A stretch of 64,000 bases of DNA from Clostridium hydrogenum. Its GTDB lineage: Bacteria; Bacillota; Clostridia; Clostridiales; Clostridiaceae. A program made the translations under genes and the position numbers. The notes beneath the pieces are model-generated. The model did not search any database. It saw nothing but the letters and a program-made list of their open reading frames with translations, and was not told the origin of the DNA. The stretch lies in assembly GCF_021432385.1 (NCBI RefSeq), contig NZ_JAEACT010000002.1:1569501-1633500 (forward strand), given 5' to 3'. Below, piece by piece: positions 27,251 through 34,925 of this stretch (positions are counted from its first letter, which is position 1; every line of letters begins with the position of its first letter).

Positions 27251-27313
27251 CATTGATTATATATAATCAATGTATAAATTAAATAGAATCAATCCGTGTA
27301 GCATACGCTACAC
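27251..27313. repeat. Two perfect palindromes at the right edge of the tnpABC element
   Basis: CATTGATTATATATAATCAATG-type 22-bp palindrome (27251-27272; arms CATTGATTATA and TATAATCAATG) and GTGTAGCATACGCTACAC (27296-27313) flank the AAATTAAATAG direct repeat. They may be recombinase sites, a tnpC terminator, or the leader of the next gene; no T-run follows either. Confidence 0.5.
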
Positions 27314-27338
27314 GAGATATAATAATGAGGTGATTGGA

Positions 27339-27758
27339 ATGTTAAAAGAAATACTACAGAATAGAAAAATGAAAAAAATCAAGGAACAAAGAAGAAAAGA
27401 AGCTAAAAAGGTTGCTATAGGCGCTTTTAGTGGTATAGCAGCAGGAATAGCTAGTGGCTTGTTATTTGCGCCTAAGTCTGGAAAAGAAGCACGTAAAGAT
27501 ATAGTTGAAAAAACTTCAGAAGTAAATTCTAAAATTAAAGAAAATGCAGCTAATGTAAAAAATAGCATTAAGGATAAGAATAGTGAAGTGAAATCAAATA
27601 TTTCTGAAGCAAGAGAAAAAATATCAACATACCTTGCAGAAAAGAAATCAAAAGCAGCAAAAAAAGATGAAACTTGCACTCAGTGTGAGGAGACTTCAAG
27701 TGAGGAAGTTTCTAATAAAGAAGAAAATCTTGAAGAGGATAATTCCGTAAATAACTAG
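27339..27758 (+). CDS. YtxH domain-containing protein
   Basis: The protein opens with a basic amphipathic stretch (KEILQNRKMKKIKEQRRKEAKK), then a Gly/Ala-rich hydrophobic segment GAFSGIAAGIASGLLFAPKSGKEARKDI, the hallmark of YtxH proteins, then a long charged helix and an acidic tail with CTQCEETSSEE. Homologues are small general-stress or envelope-associated proteins of unknown mechanism. The frame is open from 27270, but GAGGTGATTGGA precedes the ATG at 27339, which is the start. It pairs with the DUF948 gene 9 nt downstream; YtxH and DUF948 genes are often adjacent. Confidence 0.85.
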   Translation: MLKEILQNRKMKKIKEQRRKEAKKVAIGAFSGIAAGIASGLLFAPKSGKEARKDIVEKTSEVNSKIKENAANVKNSIKDKNSEVKSNISEAREKISTYLAEKKSKAAKKDETCTQCEETSSEEVSNKEENLEEDNSVNN

Positions 27759-27767
27759 AGGTGTGCT

Positions 27768-28109
27768 ATGTATATTAAATTATCAACTTTAGGTTTAGTT
27801 TGCCTTGCCGTGTTATTTGTAGCAGTTTTATTATATTTAATTATTCTTATTCATAAATTATTTCAAATAGTTTCAAAAGTCAATTTAATTATTGATAAAA
27901 ATGAAAAGAATATTTCAGAGGTTATGGACAACCTTCCTAAAATTTCTGAAAATATGTTGGATATAACAGAAAATGCAAAGCTTGTAGCTGAAGTGGTAAC
28001 AGAAACAACAGCATCTGCGGTGGAGGCTAAGAATAATATTTCTGAATATCTAGGGATTATTAAGGGTATTGTAAATATAATAAAAGCAATTTTTAAAAAA
28101 GACAAATAA
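27768..28109 (+). CDS. DUF948 domain-containing protein
   Basis: A single N-terminal membrane helix (LGLVCLAVLFVAVLLYLIILIHKLF) is followed by a long amphipathic helix with periodic Asn/Glu (KNISEVMDNLPKISENMLDITENAKLVAEVVTETTASAV), the pattern of DUF948 proteins. 113 residues. RBS GAGGTG is 6 nt before ATG. With the YtxH neighbour it probably forms a membrane-bound pair of unknown stress-related role. The stop lies inside the first arm of the terminator. Confidence 0.82.
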   Translation: MYIKLSTLGLVCLAVLFVAVLLYLIILIHKLFQIVSKVNLIIDKNEKNISEVMDNLPKISENMLDITENAKLVAEVVTETTASAVEAKNNISEYLGIIKGIVNIIKAIFKKDK

Positions 28110-28206
28110 GGCAGCTTTATGCTGTCCTATTTGTCTTTTTGTTTCTTATTAGTTGACTTTTTTAACTTAAATCAACCACAAATCCATTGAGTGGTTGATT
28201 TTTTTT
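28095..28206. terminator. Two tandem terminators
   Basis: First, AAAAAGACAAATA (28098-28110) pairs with TATTTGTCTTTTT (28128-28140), with an inner GGCAGC/GCTGTC stem. Second, AAATCAACCAC (28167-28177) pairs with GTGGTTGATTTTTTTT (28189-28204). Both end in T-runs and close the YtxH-DUF948 unit. Confidence 0.8.
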
Positions 28207-28254
28207 GCATACAATATAGGCATAGAGATACTATCTGAAAAATCAAAATTATAA

Positions 28255-28289
28255 ATATCAAGTTTATCCTGTTAAATTACAATTTAACA
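28255..28289. repeat. Solo outer module of family A repeats
   Basis: CAAGTTTATCCTG and TTAAATTACAATTTAA occur here in the same order and spacing as in the outer left arm of the family A copy at 36.1 kb (36135-36160). No core or heptamer arm follows. A sequence like the end of family C (AAACTGCTATACCTATAAG) lies at 28322-28340, just before the next RBS. Confidence 0.55.
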
Positions 28290-28349
28290 TGACACATTTG
28301 GTATTTGGAATCTTGCTCTTTAAACTGCTATACCTATAAGGAGGGTCCT

Positions 28350-29468
28350 ATGAAAGAAATAAATTTAGCAAAGGTACTTGTAAATAAAAGAAGAGAAAAG
28401 AGAGTAACACAAGAAGAACTTGCAAATTATATTGGAGTTTCAAAGGCTTCGGTTTCTAAATGGGAAACAGGCTCAAGCTATCCTGACATTGTTTTCCTGC
28501 CGCAGCTTGCAGCGTACTTTAACATCAGTGTTGATGAATTAATTGGATATGAACCACAAATGACAAAAGAAGATATAAATAAGCTTTATCATAAATTAGC
28601 AGCAGATTTTGCAGAGAAACCCTTTGATGAAGTTATAAAGCACTGCCGCGAAATTATAAAAAAATATTATTCATGTTTTCCACTTTTGCTTCAAATGGGA
28701 ATTCTTCTACTCAATCATAGTTTTCTTTTAAAAGATAGAGAAGAGCAAATGGCTTTATTGCATGAAGTAAAGGAGCTTTTTGTAAGAGTAAAGTTGGAAA
28801 GTGGAGATGTAGAATTAGCTACAAATGCATTAAAAATAGAGGCTGTCTGTTGTATATATACTGCTGATCCAAAAGGTGCACTTGAATTACTGGAAGATTC
28901 AAATAATAGGGTAATGATGCCTAATGAAACCATAACAGCGATGGCATATCAAATGCTTGGTAAAAATGAAAATGCCAAAGAAACTTTGCAGATTAGCATG
29001 TACCAATATGTACTGAGTTTAATTGATGCTTTTAATCTTTACAGCACTTTTTATACTAATGATAAAGACAAATATGAAGAAATATTCCGAAGGGTGTTTA
29101 AAGTTACAGAGGCTTTTAATATGGAAAAGCTTCACCCAACATTTTTATTAAAGGTCTATATATGTGCAGCGCAGGGCTATGCAAATTTAGGAGAAGAAGA
29201 TAAAGCTTTGGATATACTAAATAAATACACAGAAATTTCATTAGGCGATATTTATCCCATTAAACTGCATGGGGATGATTTCTTTGATTTATTGGATGAT
29301 TGGTTTTTGCAGCTTGATCTTGGAGTAAATCCTGTAACTGATGAAAAGACTATAAAAGAAAACATGCTTAATTCTGTAATAGGTAATGCCAATTTTGCAG
29401 TGCTTAAGGATAATTCACGTTTTAAAAGTATAGTAGAAAAGCTAAAAAATAATTGTGAGGAGGCATAA
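28350..29468 (+). CDS. XRE family transcriptional regulator with TPR-like C-terminal domain
   Basis: Residues 5-60 form the helix-turn-helix (AKVLVNKRREKRVTQEELANYIGVSKASVSKWETGSSYPDIVFLPQLAAYF), then ISVDELIGYEPQMTKE, as in Firmicute XRE proteins whose long helical C-terminus is TPR-like. 372 residues. The frame is open from 28305, but AAGGAGGG precedes the ATG at 28350. It is co-directional with and 2 nt from the small membrane protein and the ABC exporter, so it probably regulates that exporter. Confidence 0.88.
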   Translation: MKEINLAKVLVNKRREKRVTQEELANYIGVSKASVSKWETGSSYPDIVFLPQLAAYFNISVDELIGYEPQMTKEDINKLYHKLAADFAEKPFDEVIKHCREIIKKYYSCFPLLLQMGILLLNHSFLLKDREEQMALLHEVKELFVRVKLESGDVELATNALKIEAVCCIYTADPKGALELLEDSNNRVMMPNETITAMAYQMLGKNENAKETLQISMYQYVLSLIDAFNLYSTFYTNDKDKYEEIFRRVFKVTEAFNMEKLHPTFLLKVYICAAQGYANLGEEDKALDILNKYTEISLGDIYPIKLHGDDFFDLLDDWFLQLDLGVNPVTDEKTIKENMLNSVIGNANFAVLKDNSRFKSIVEKLKNNCEEA

Positions 29469-29470
29469 AA

Positions 29471-29671
29471 ATGAGTAATCTTTTAGAATATTTACCATTT
29501 ATAATTCCGCTTGCTATAATCGAAATTGCTTTGGCGGTTACAGCCCTGATTCATGTACTAAAGCACCCCCATTATCGTTTTGGAAATAAAGTAATGTGGA
29601 TAATAGTAGTTCTAATTTTTGAATTTATAGGTCCTATTGTTTATTTTACAATAGGCAGAGGTGATGAATAA
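29471..29671 (+). CDS. PLDc_N (phospholipase D-nuclease N-terminal) domain membrane protein
   Basis: A 66-residue protein with two membrane helices separated by KHPHYRFGNKVMWIIVVLIFEFIGPIVYFTIGR, the PLDc_N signature (found alone in small proteins next to ABC-2 transporters). RBS GAGGAGG lies before ATG. Its stop overlaps the start of the ATPase gene (TAATG), so translation is coupled and it is probably an accessory of the exporter. Confidence 0.85.
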   Translation: MSNLLEYLPFIIPLAIIEIALAVTALIHVLKHPHYRFGNKVMWIIVVLIFEFIGPIVYFTIGRGDE

Positions 29672-30588
29672 TGAATATTTTAGAAATTAAAGGACTTCAT
29701 AAAAGCTTTGGAAGTAATACAGTGCTTAATGGGTTAGATTTAGAAGTTCCGGAACATTCAATATTTGGTTTTATGGGGCAAAATGGAGCGGGAAAGACTA
29801 CTACTATGAAGATGGTGCTTGGACTCTTGAAGCCTAACAGTGGAAATATTTATGTATGTGGTGAAGAAGTAAAATATGGTGAAACAAAAACTAACCGTAA
29901 TATAGGTTATCTTCCAGATGTTCCTCAATTCTATGGATATATGAAACCTACGGAGTATCTTAAGCTTTGCGGTGAGATTACTGGACTTACAAAAAATGAA
30001 ATAAAGGAAAGAAGCGAAAAACTTCTTTCCTTAGTTGGAATTTCAAATTCAAATAGAAGAATTGGAGGTTTTTCCCGTGGTATGAAGCAAAGGCTTGGAA
30101 TTGCACAGGCACTTTTAAATGAGCCTAAATTATTAATTTGTGATGAACCTACTTCGGCACTTGATCCAATTGGTAGAAAGGAAATTCTTGATATTTTGCT
30201 GTCTGTAAAAGGAAAAACTACAGTAATATTTTCAACACATATTCTTTCTGATGTCGAGCGTATTTGTGATCATGTTGCTATTTTAAATAAGGGGGAAATT
30301 GCACTTTCAGGTACTCTTTCGGAGATAAAAGAGAAATATAGAAGAGATTCTTTTATTATAGATTTTATAAGTGAAAGAGATGCTATTTGTTTTTATGAAT
30401 GTGAAGAATTAAAAGCTTCAAAAGTACAAGTGAAAAGGGATGGAAATCAAATCATAGTTAAAGTTTCAAATATAAAAAGCGGTGGTCAATTTTTAATTGA
30501 TTTATTATCAAAAAAGCAAATAACACCAATTAAATTTGAAATAATGGAACCAACACTGGAGAACTTGTTTATGGAGGTGACACAATGA
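29671..30588 (+). CDS. ABC transporter ATP-binding protein (ABC-2 exporter type)
   Basis: Walker A is GQNGAGKTTT, the signature is GGFSRGMKQRLGIAQAL, Walker B is LLICDEPTSALDP, and the switch histidine is in STHIL. The 305 residues include a C-terminal extension as in BcrA-like ATPases. It overlaps the genes on both sides. With the permease downstream it would form an exporter, perhaps for a peptide antibiotic or lipid-linked compound; the substrate is not readable. Confidence 0.92.
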   Translation: MNILEIKGLHKSFGSNTVLNGLDLEVPEHSIFGFMGQNGAGKTTTMKMVLGLLKPNSGNIYVCGEEVKYGETKTNRNIGYLPDVPQFYGYMKPTEYLKLCGEITGLTKNEIKERSEKLLSLVGISNSNRRIGGFSRGMKQRLGIAQALLNEPKLLICDEPTSALDPIGRKEILDILLSVKGKTTVIFSTHILSDVERICDHVAILNKGEIALSGTLSEIKEKYRRDSFIIDFISERDAICFYECEELKASKVQVKRDGNQIIVKVSNIKSGGQFLIDLLSKKQITPIKFEIMEPTLENLFMEVTQ

Positions 30589-31349
30589 AAAATTATATTG
30601 CATTTTTAAAGAAGGAACTTCTAGAAAGTGTAAGGACATATAAATTTTTTATTATTATAGCTGTTTTTTTCGCCTTTGGAATGATGAGTCCTCTTGCAGC
30701 AAAATTAATGCCCAAACTTATTTCCTATGCTAATCAAGATGGAATGAAAATATCTATGCCAGAGCCAGCTGCAATTGATTCCTGGAAACAATTTTTTAAA
30801 AATATTTCTGGGATGGGGTTAATTGTTGCCGCCTTAATATTTAGTGGTGTTTTAGCAAATGAACTATCTAAAGGTACTTTAATAAATATGCTTACGAAGG
30901 GTTTAAATAGAAGCACAGTTATATTGTCAAAATTCACTGCTATGATAATTATTTGGACGATAAGTTATACCTTAGCCTTTGCAATGGCTTTCATATATAC
31001 AGCATATTTATTTAAAAATCACGAAATGCATAATTTGTTCTTTTCAATATTTTGTTTATGGCTCTTTGGAGTGTTTTTATTAGCTGTAATTTTATTAGGC
31101 GGGGTTCTTGTAAAAAGCAGTTATGGAAGCCTTTTTATAACGGGCATAGCTCTTGCAATTTTAATGTTTCTTAATGCTTTCCCTAAACTTCAAAAATACA
31201 ATCCTTTTTCTCTTACGGCTTACAATGCAGCGTTGCTTACGAAATCTGTAAAGGTATCAGAATTATATTATCCCATTTTTATTTCATGCGCTTTAATAGC
31301 AGGTTGTATTATAGGTTCTATTTCAATTTTTAATAAGAAGCAAATTTAG
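30585..31349 (+). CDS. ABC-2 type transporter permease
   Basis: Six hydrophobic segments are visible, starting FFIIIAVFFAFGMMSPL and ending YPIFISCALIAGCIIGSISIF; a conserved-looking exofacial loop follows the first. 254 residues, N-terminus FLKKELLESVRTYKFF is typical of ABC-2 permeases. It overlaps the ATPase gene by 4 nt (ATGA). The unit ends at a family B palindrome. Confidence 0.88.
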   Translation: MKNYIAFLKKELLESVRTYKFFIIIAVFFAFGMMSPLAAKLMPKLISYANQDGMKISMPEPAAIDSWKQFFKNISGMGLIVAALIFSGVLANELSKGTLINMLTKGLNRSTVILSKFTAMIIIWTISYTLAFAMAFIYTAYLFKNHEMHNLFFSIFCLWLFGVFLLAVILLGGVLVKSSYGSLFITGIALAILMFLNAFPKLQKYNPFSLTAYNAALLTKSVKVSELYYPIFISCALIAGCIIGSISIFNKKQI

Positions 31350-31367
31350 ATGAAATTTTTTTCTTTA

Positions 31368-31417
31368 GGCTATGTTTTAAATAAGTGTTGATTTTCACAC
31401 TTATTTAAAACATAGCC
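31368..31417. repeat. Family B palindrome, copy B2 (full)
   Basis: Arms of 21 bp (31368-31388, 31397-31417) are fully complementary; the arm begins GGCTATGTTTTAAAT and ends AAGTGT, with loop TGATTTTC. The loop is the reverse complement of that in the copy at 61.0 kb, so those two copies lie in opposite orientation. It follows the permease gene and probably ends the transcript. Confidence 0.85.
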
Positions 31418-31553
31418 TTTCACTAAATAAAGCATAATATAAATATATACAAATGTGAACAAATGTTAAGTTTGTGGAATTTATTTTATATATTAAATAT
31501 AATTAAAATAAATGAGAATTATAGTAGATTTTACGAAGGGAATGTTATATTTA

Positions 31554-32447
31554 ATGGATAGCAAAATACAAAATGACACTTTAAAAAATAAAAATTATGA
31601 ATTTGCAATTTTAGTTGATTCTGCATGTGATGTGCCAGAAGAGTATGTGGAAAAGTACCCAATTTACGTATTACCACTTAGAATAAATTATAAAGGACAA
31701 TCATATAGAGATAGAATTGACATTACTCCGGAGGAAATATATAAAAAACTCAGTATAGAAATTCCAACTACTTCACTTCCAGAATATGCTGATGTAGAAG
31801 AAGTATTTAACAAAATAATTGCTGATGGGTATAATAAAGTTATATCTATCAGTATTTCAAGTAAGCTAAGTGGAACTTTTAATCTTATTAGATTAGTCAG
31901 TGAGGATTTTAAAGCAAAGGGAATTCAGACATATCTATTCGATACAAAGAATATAGCTATTGCAAGTGGGATGTATGCCATTTCAACAGCAAATCATTTG
32001 GCAGAAGGAAAAAGCTATGAAGAAACTACACAATTATTGGAGTCAGAGTATGGTAATTCAAAAGTTTTCTTTTGTATTGAAACACTAGAATATTTAAGAA
32101 AAGGTGGGAGGATTGGACGTGTAGCCTCTATGCTTGGCTCAGCACTTGGCATAAAACCAATCATTACCTGTGATGAAGAGGGCACATATATTATTGCTGG
32201 AAAAGAACGTGGTACTAAAAGATGCATTAAGAAGGTTATTGAACTGGTAACTCAATTTGCAAGTCTTGGAAAAAAAGCAGAGATTGCACTTATGTGCAGT
32301 GGAGAGAGAACAGAATTGCCAGATATTAAAGCTAAATTAGAAGAGTTGATTCCCGATTGTATAGTAAAAATAAGAGGTCAAATAAGCCCGGTGCTAGGAG
32401 TGCATGTAGGCCCAGGGTTAATAGGAATTGCAGTTCTTATAAAATAA
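31554..32447 (+). CDS. DegV family protein
   Basis: Fatty-acid-binding DegV fold: ILVDSACDVPEEYVEKYPIYVLPLRI at the N-terminus, ISSKLSGTFN in the ligand loop, and FCIETLEYLRKGGRIGRVASMLGSALGIKPII. These soluble proteins bind a fatty acid and can present it to a fatty acid kinase. Three in-frame ATGs exist (31512, 31542, 31554); GAAGGG at 31535-31540 best serves 31554 (13 nt, somewhat long), while 31512 has no RBS, so the start is not certain. It precedes the two-component system by 19 nt. Confidence 0.88.
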   Translation: MDSKIQNDTLKNKNYEFAILVDSACDVPEEYVEKYPIYVLPLRINYKGQSYRDRIDITPEEIYKKLSIEIPTTSLPEYADVEEVFNKIIADGYNKVISISISSKLSGTFNLIRLVSEDFKAKGIQTYLFDTKNIAIASGMYAISTANHLAEGKSYEETTQLLESEYGNSKVFFCIETLEYLRKGGRIGRVASMLGSALGIKPIITCDEEGTYIIAGKERGTKRCIKKVIELVTQFASLGKKAEIALMCSGERTELPDIKAKLEELIPDCIVKIRGQISPVLGVHVGPGLIGIAVLIK

Positions 32448-32466
32448 TGGATGGGGGGAAGTTAAA

Positions 32467-33153
32467 ATGCCACATATTCTTATATGCGATGATGATACAG
32501 CAGTCCACACATCTCTTGGTATATATTTAGAAGCAGATAACTTTTCATATACAAGTGTGTATGATGGAAAAGAATCTTTGGAAAAAGCATTAAATGGAAA
32601 ATTTGACTTAGTTATTTTAGATATTATGATGCCATATTTATCAGGAATTGATGTGTGTAAAGAAATACGTAAGGTATCTAAAATTCCCATTATTATGCTA
32701 ACTGCAAAAGGTGAAGAAATTGATATTCTTTTAGGTCTCGAGCTTGGGGCAGATGATTACATAGTAAAGCCATTTAATCCGAGAGAAGTGGTTGCGAGAG
32801 TTAAAACTGTACTTAGAAGGTTAGAGGATATAAATGTAAAAAAGGTAGCATCTGTTGTTAGATTTCGTGATTTAGAAATAAATGTATCAACCTACAAGTT
32901 ACTTTTAAATAACACTTCAATTAATGCTACTCCAAAGGAAATTGAAATATTATTTATGCTTGTATCAAATCCAGGTACAGTGCTTTCAAGAGATGAGATA
33001 TTAGATAAGGTATGGGGAGCTGACTATACTTATGTAGATAGGAGGACGATAGATACCCATATTAACAGAATTCGTTCACATTTACCTAGGGATTATGCGG
33101 AGCACATACAGTCGGTTTATGGTGTGGGATATAAGTTTGAGGCAGGAGTATGA
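32467..33153 (+). CDS. Two-component response regulator, OmpR/PhoB family
   Basis: Receiver domain with acidic pocket CDDD and phospho-acceptor Asp in LVILDIMMPYLSG, the conserved Thr in IMLTAKG and Lys in YIVKPFNPRE. The C-terminal winged helix includes LLNNTSINATPKEIEILFMLVSNPGTVLSRDEIL and ends VYGVGYKFE. 228 residues. RBS GGGGGGAAG precedes ATG. It overlaps the kinase gene by 4 nt and follows degV, suggesting a lipid- or envelope-related stimulus, which is inference only. Confidence 0.95.
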   Translation: MPHILICDDDTAVHTSLGIYLEADNFSYTSVYDGKESLEKALNGKFDLVILDIMMPYLSGIDVCKEIRKVSKIPIIMLTAKGEEIDILLGLELGADDYIVKPFNPREVVARVKTVLRRLEDINVKKVASVVRFRDLEINVSTYKLLLNNTSINATPKEIEILFMLVSNPGTVLSRDEILDKVWGADYTYVDRRTIDTHINRIRSHLPRDYAEHIQSVYGVGYKFEAGV

Positions 33154-34574
33154 AAAAAAGAGAAAAGTATTTAAATATAAGTAGTTCATTTGTTAAGATT
33201 ATTTTTATTGTCATGGTAGTATTCATACTAGCGTCAATAGGACTAACAATTGCGCTTTATAGTCTTTATGGAAATTATATTGAAGAAAAAATAAAAATTA
33301 CTAATACAATAATATTTGGAGTGAATACAGGAATTCTTTGTTCTATGCTTATTACCTTAGTAGTTGTATGCCCTATAGCTTTATATGCATCTAGAAAAAT
33401 GGCTAGCCCTTTGGTGGAAATGAAAAAAGTTGCAATTGCTATGTCAGAAGGCAATTTTTCAGTTAGGGCAAAAGGTAACTATAGTGGAGAAGCTGGACAA
33501 CTGGCAGTTACACTAAATCAATTAGCAGGGGAGCTCTCTAAAACAATTACTTCACTTATGATAGAAGGAGATTTGCTAAGGCAGATACTTAATTCTATGA
33601 GTGATGGATTGCTTGGCTTTGATTTGGAGCAAAAAGTTAATTTGAAAAATACAACCTTTGAAAAGATGTTTGAGATTAAAAGTGATTTGCAAGAATTAGA
33701 AGAGCCATTGTATGAAATGATGAAGGAAATATCTTTGGCAGCAATTGAAAATCAAAAAACAGAAATAACTACGTGTTCCTTCAAAGAGAAAAGCATATTA
33801 ATTTCAGGATCTCCAATACGTTCTGAAGACAACAGCATTGTGGGTACAGTACTGCTTTTTCGTGATATTACTGAAGCTGTAAGATTAGAACAAACTAGAA
33901 AGGATTATGTAGCAAATGTATCACATGAATTAAGATCGCCACTCACAGCTGTAAAAGGATTAATTATTCCACTTAAAGAGGGAATGGTTAAAGATGATGA
34001 AAAGAAAAATCATTTTTATGAAATTATTTATAATGAAGTTGAAAGGTTAAATAGACTTGTAAATGACTTATTTGAATTGTCGAGATTGCAATCAAGTAAT
34101 GCACCTTTTGATATGCAAGTTGTTGAAGTTTCAAATATATTATATGATCAGCAGGATAAGTTTCAAATTTTAGTAGAAGAAAAGAATATGCAATTAATTG
34201 TAAATAAAAGTGAAGCTCCTATATATGTAAAAGGAAATATTGATCGTATTGGTCAGGTACTGACCATCTTGATTGATAATGCATTGAAATTTGCTAAGGA
34301 AAACAGTACTATTACCCTATCTGCAAGAAAAGAAAAGGGAAGGGCCCTAGTATTTGTGCATAATACAGGTTCTATGATTAAAAAAGAAGATTTGCCATTT
34401 ATATTTGATCGTTTTTACAAAGTAGATATATCTCATAAGGAAGAAGGTGCAGGACTCGGTTTATCCATAGCTAAGGAAGTAATTACAAGAATGGGCGGAA
34501 ATATCCGAGTGGAAAGCAATGGTAAAAATGAAACTTGTTTTAGTTTTGATTTAGAATTAGATGTTTTAATTTAA
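33150..34574 (+). CDS. Sensor histidine kinase
   Basis: Two membrane helices (about 12-34 and 50-75) enclose a very short outside loop, so sensing is probably intramembrane or cytoplasmic. They are followed by HAMP (MASPLVEMKKVAIAMSEGNFSVRAKG), a PAS-like region (about 140-250), the HisKA H-box YVANVSHELRSPLTAVKG, and the HATPase N, F and G boxes (DNALKFA, FIFDRFYK, GAGLGLSIAK). 474 residues. It partners the response regulator upstream by a 4-nt overlap. Confidence 0.94.
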   Translation: MKKREKYLNISSSFVKIIFIVMVVFILASIGLTIALYSLYGNYIEEKIKITNTIIFGVNTGILCSMLITLVVVCPIALYASRKMASPLVEMKKVAIAMSEGNFSVRAKGNYSGEAGQLAVTLNQLAGELSKTITSLMIEGDLLRQILNSMSDGLLGFDLEQKVNLKNTTFEKMFEIKSDLQELEEPLYEMMKEISLAAIENQKTEITTCSFKEKSILISGSPIRSEDNSIVGTVLLFRDITEAVRLEQTRKDYVANVSHELRSPLTAVKGLIIPLKEGMVKDDEKKNHFYEIIYNEVERLNRLVNDLFELSRLQSSNAPFDMQVVEVSNILYDQQDKFQILVEEKNMQLIVNKSEAPIYVKGNIDRIGQVLTILIDNALKFAKENSTITLSARKEKGRALVFVHNTGSMIKKEDLPFIFDRFYKVDISHKEEGAGLGLSIAKEVITRMGGNIRVESNGKNETCFSFDLELDVLI

Positions 34575-34597
34575 ATGCAAAATAAAGAAATAAAAAT

Positions 34598-34653
34598 TTT
34601 AGCCTAAAGTAGAAAATGTATTTTAAGAAAATTTCTACTTTAGGCTTTTTATA
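34598..34653 (+). terminator. Terminator of the two-component operon
   Basis: AGCCTAAAGTAGAAA (34601-34615) pairs with TTTCTACTTTAGGCT (34631-34645) and runs into TTTTTAT. Confidence 0.85.
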
Positions 34654-34764
34654 TTTTAGAAATTATTCTCTTTCTGTATATCTAAGTAAATAATTTAATT
34701 TATATAGTTTGAGTTTGTTTATTAATGATTTTATATTTACGTAAGAAAAATTTTAATAAATGTA

Positions 34765-34793
34765 TTGAAATTTGCAATAGATGGTGATACAAT
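34765..34793 (+). promoter_or_regulatory. Probable sedolisin promoter
   Basis: TTGAAA (34765-34770), a 17-nt spacer and TACAAT (34788-34793) lie 130 nt before the protease start. The rest of the 34654-34925 gap is AT-rich and holds no other visible feature except the RBS AAAAGGGGG. Confidence 0.5.
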
Positions 34794-34925
34794 CCATATA
34801 AATACATTATTTTAATAAAATCCAATGAAGTTAAAATAAAAAATATATTTTACTTAATTGCTAAAGATTAAAATATTGTATCCACATAAATTTTAAGAAA
34901 AAATAATAAAAAGGGGGCGTTCATT

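Larger units (their letters stand above)
23617..27290 (+). mobile_element. Tn554-type element (tnpA-tnpB-tnpC only)
   Basis: Three overlapping or abutting genes encode two tyrosine recombinases (374 and 655 residues) and a 124-residue helper, the sizes and order of Tn554 TnpA, TnpB and TnpC. No cargo gene lies between tnpC and the host-like YtxH gene. The left edge coincides with truncation of the chemotaxis receptor gene. The 11-bp direct repeat AAATTAAATAG occurs at 23617-23627 and 27276-27286 and may be the crossover core. Tn554 has no terminal inverted repeats and makes no target duplication, so the exact ends are uncertain. Confidence 0.7.
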
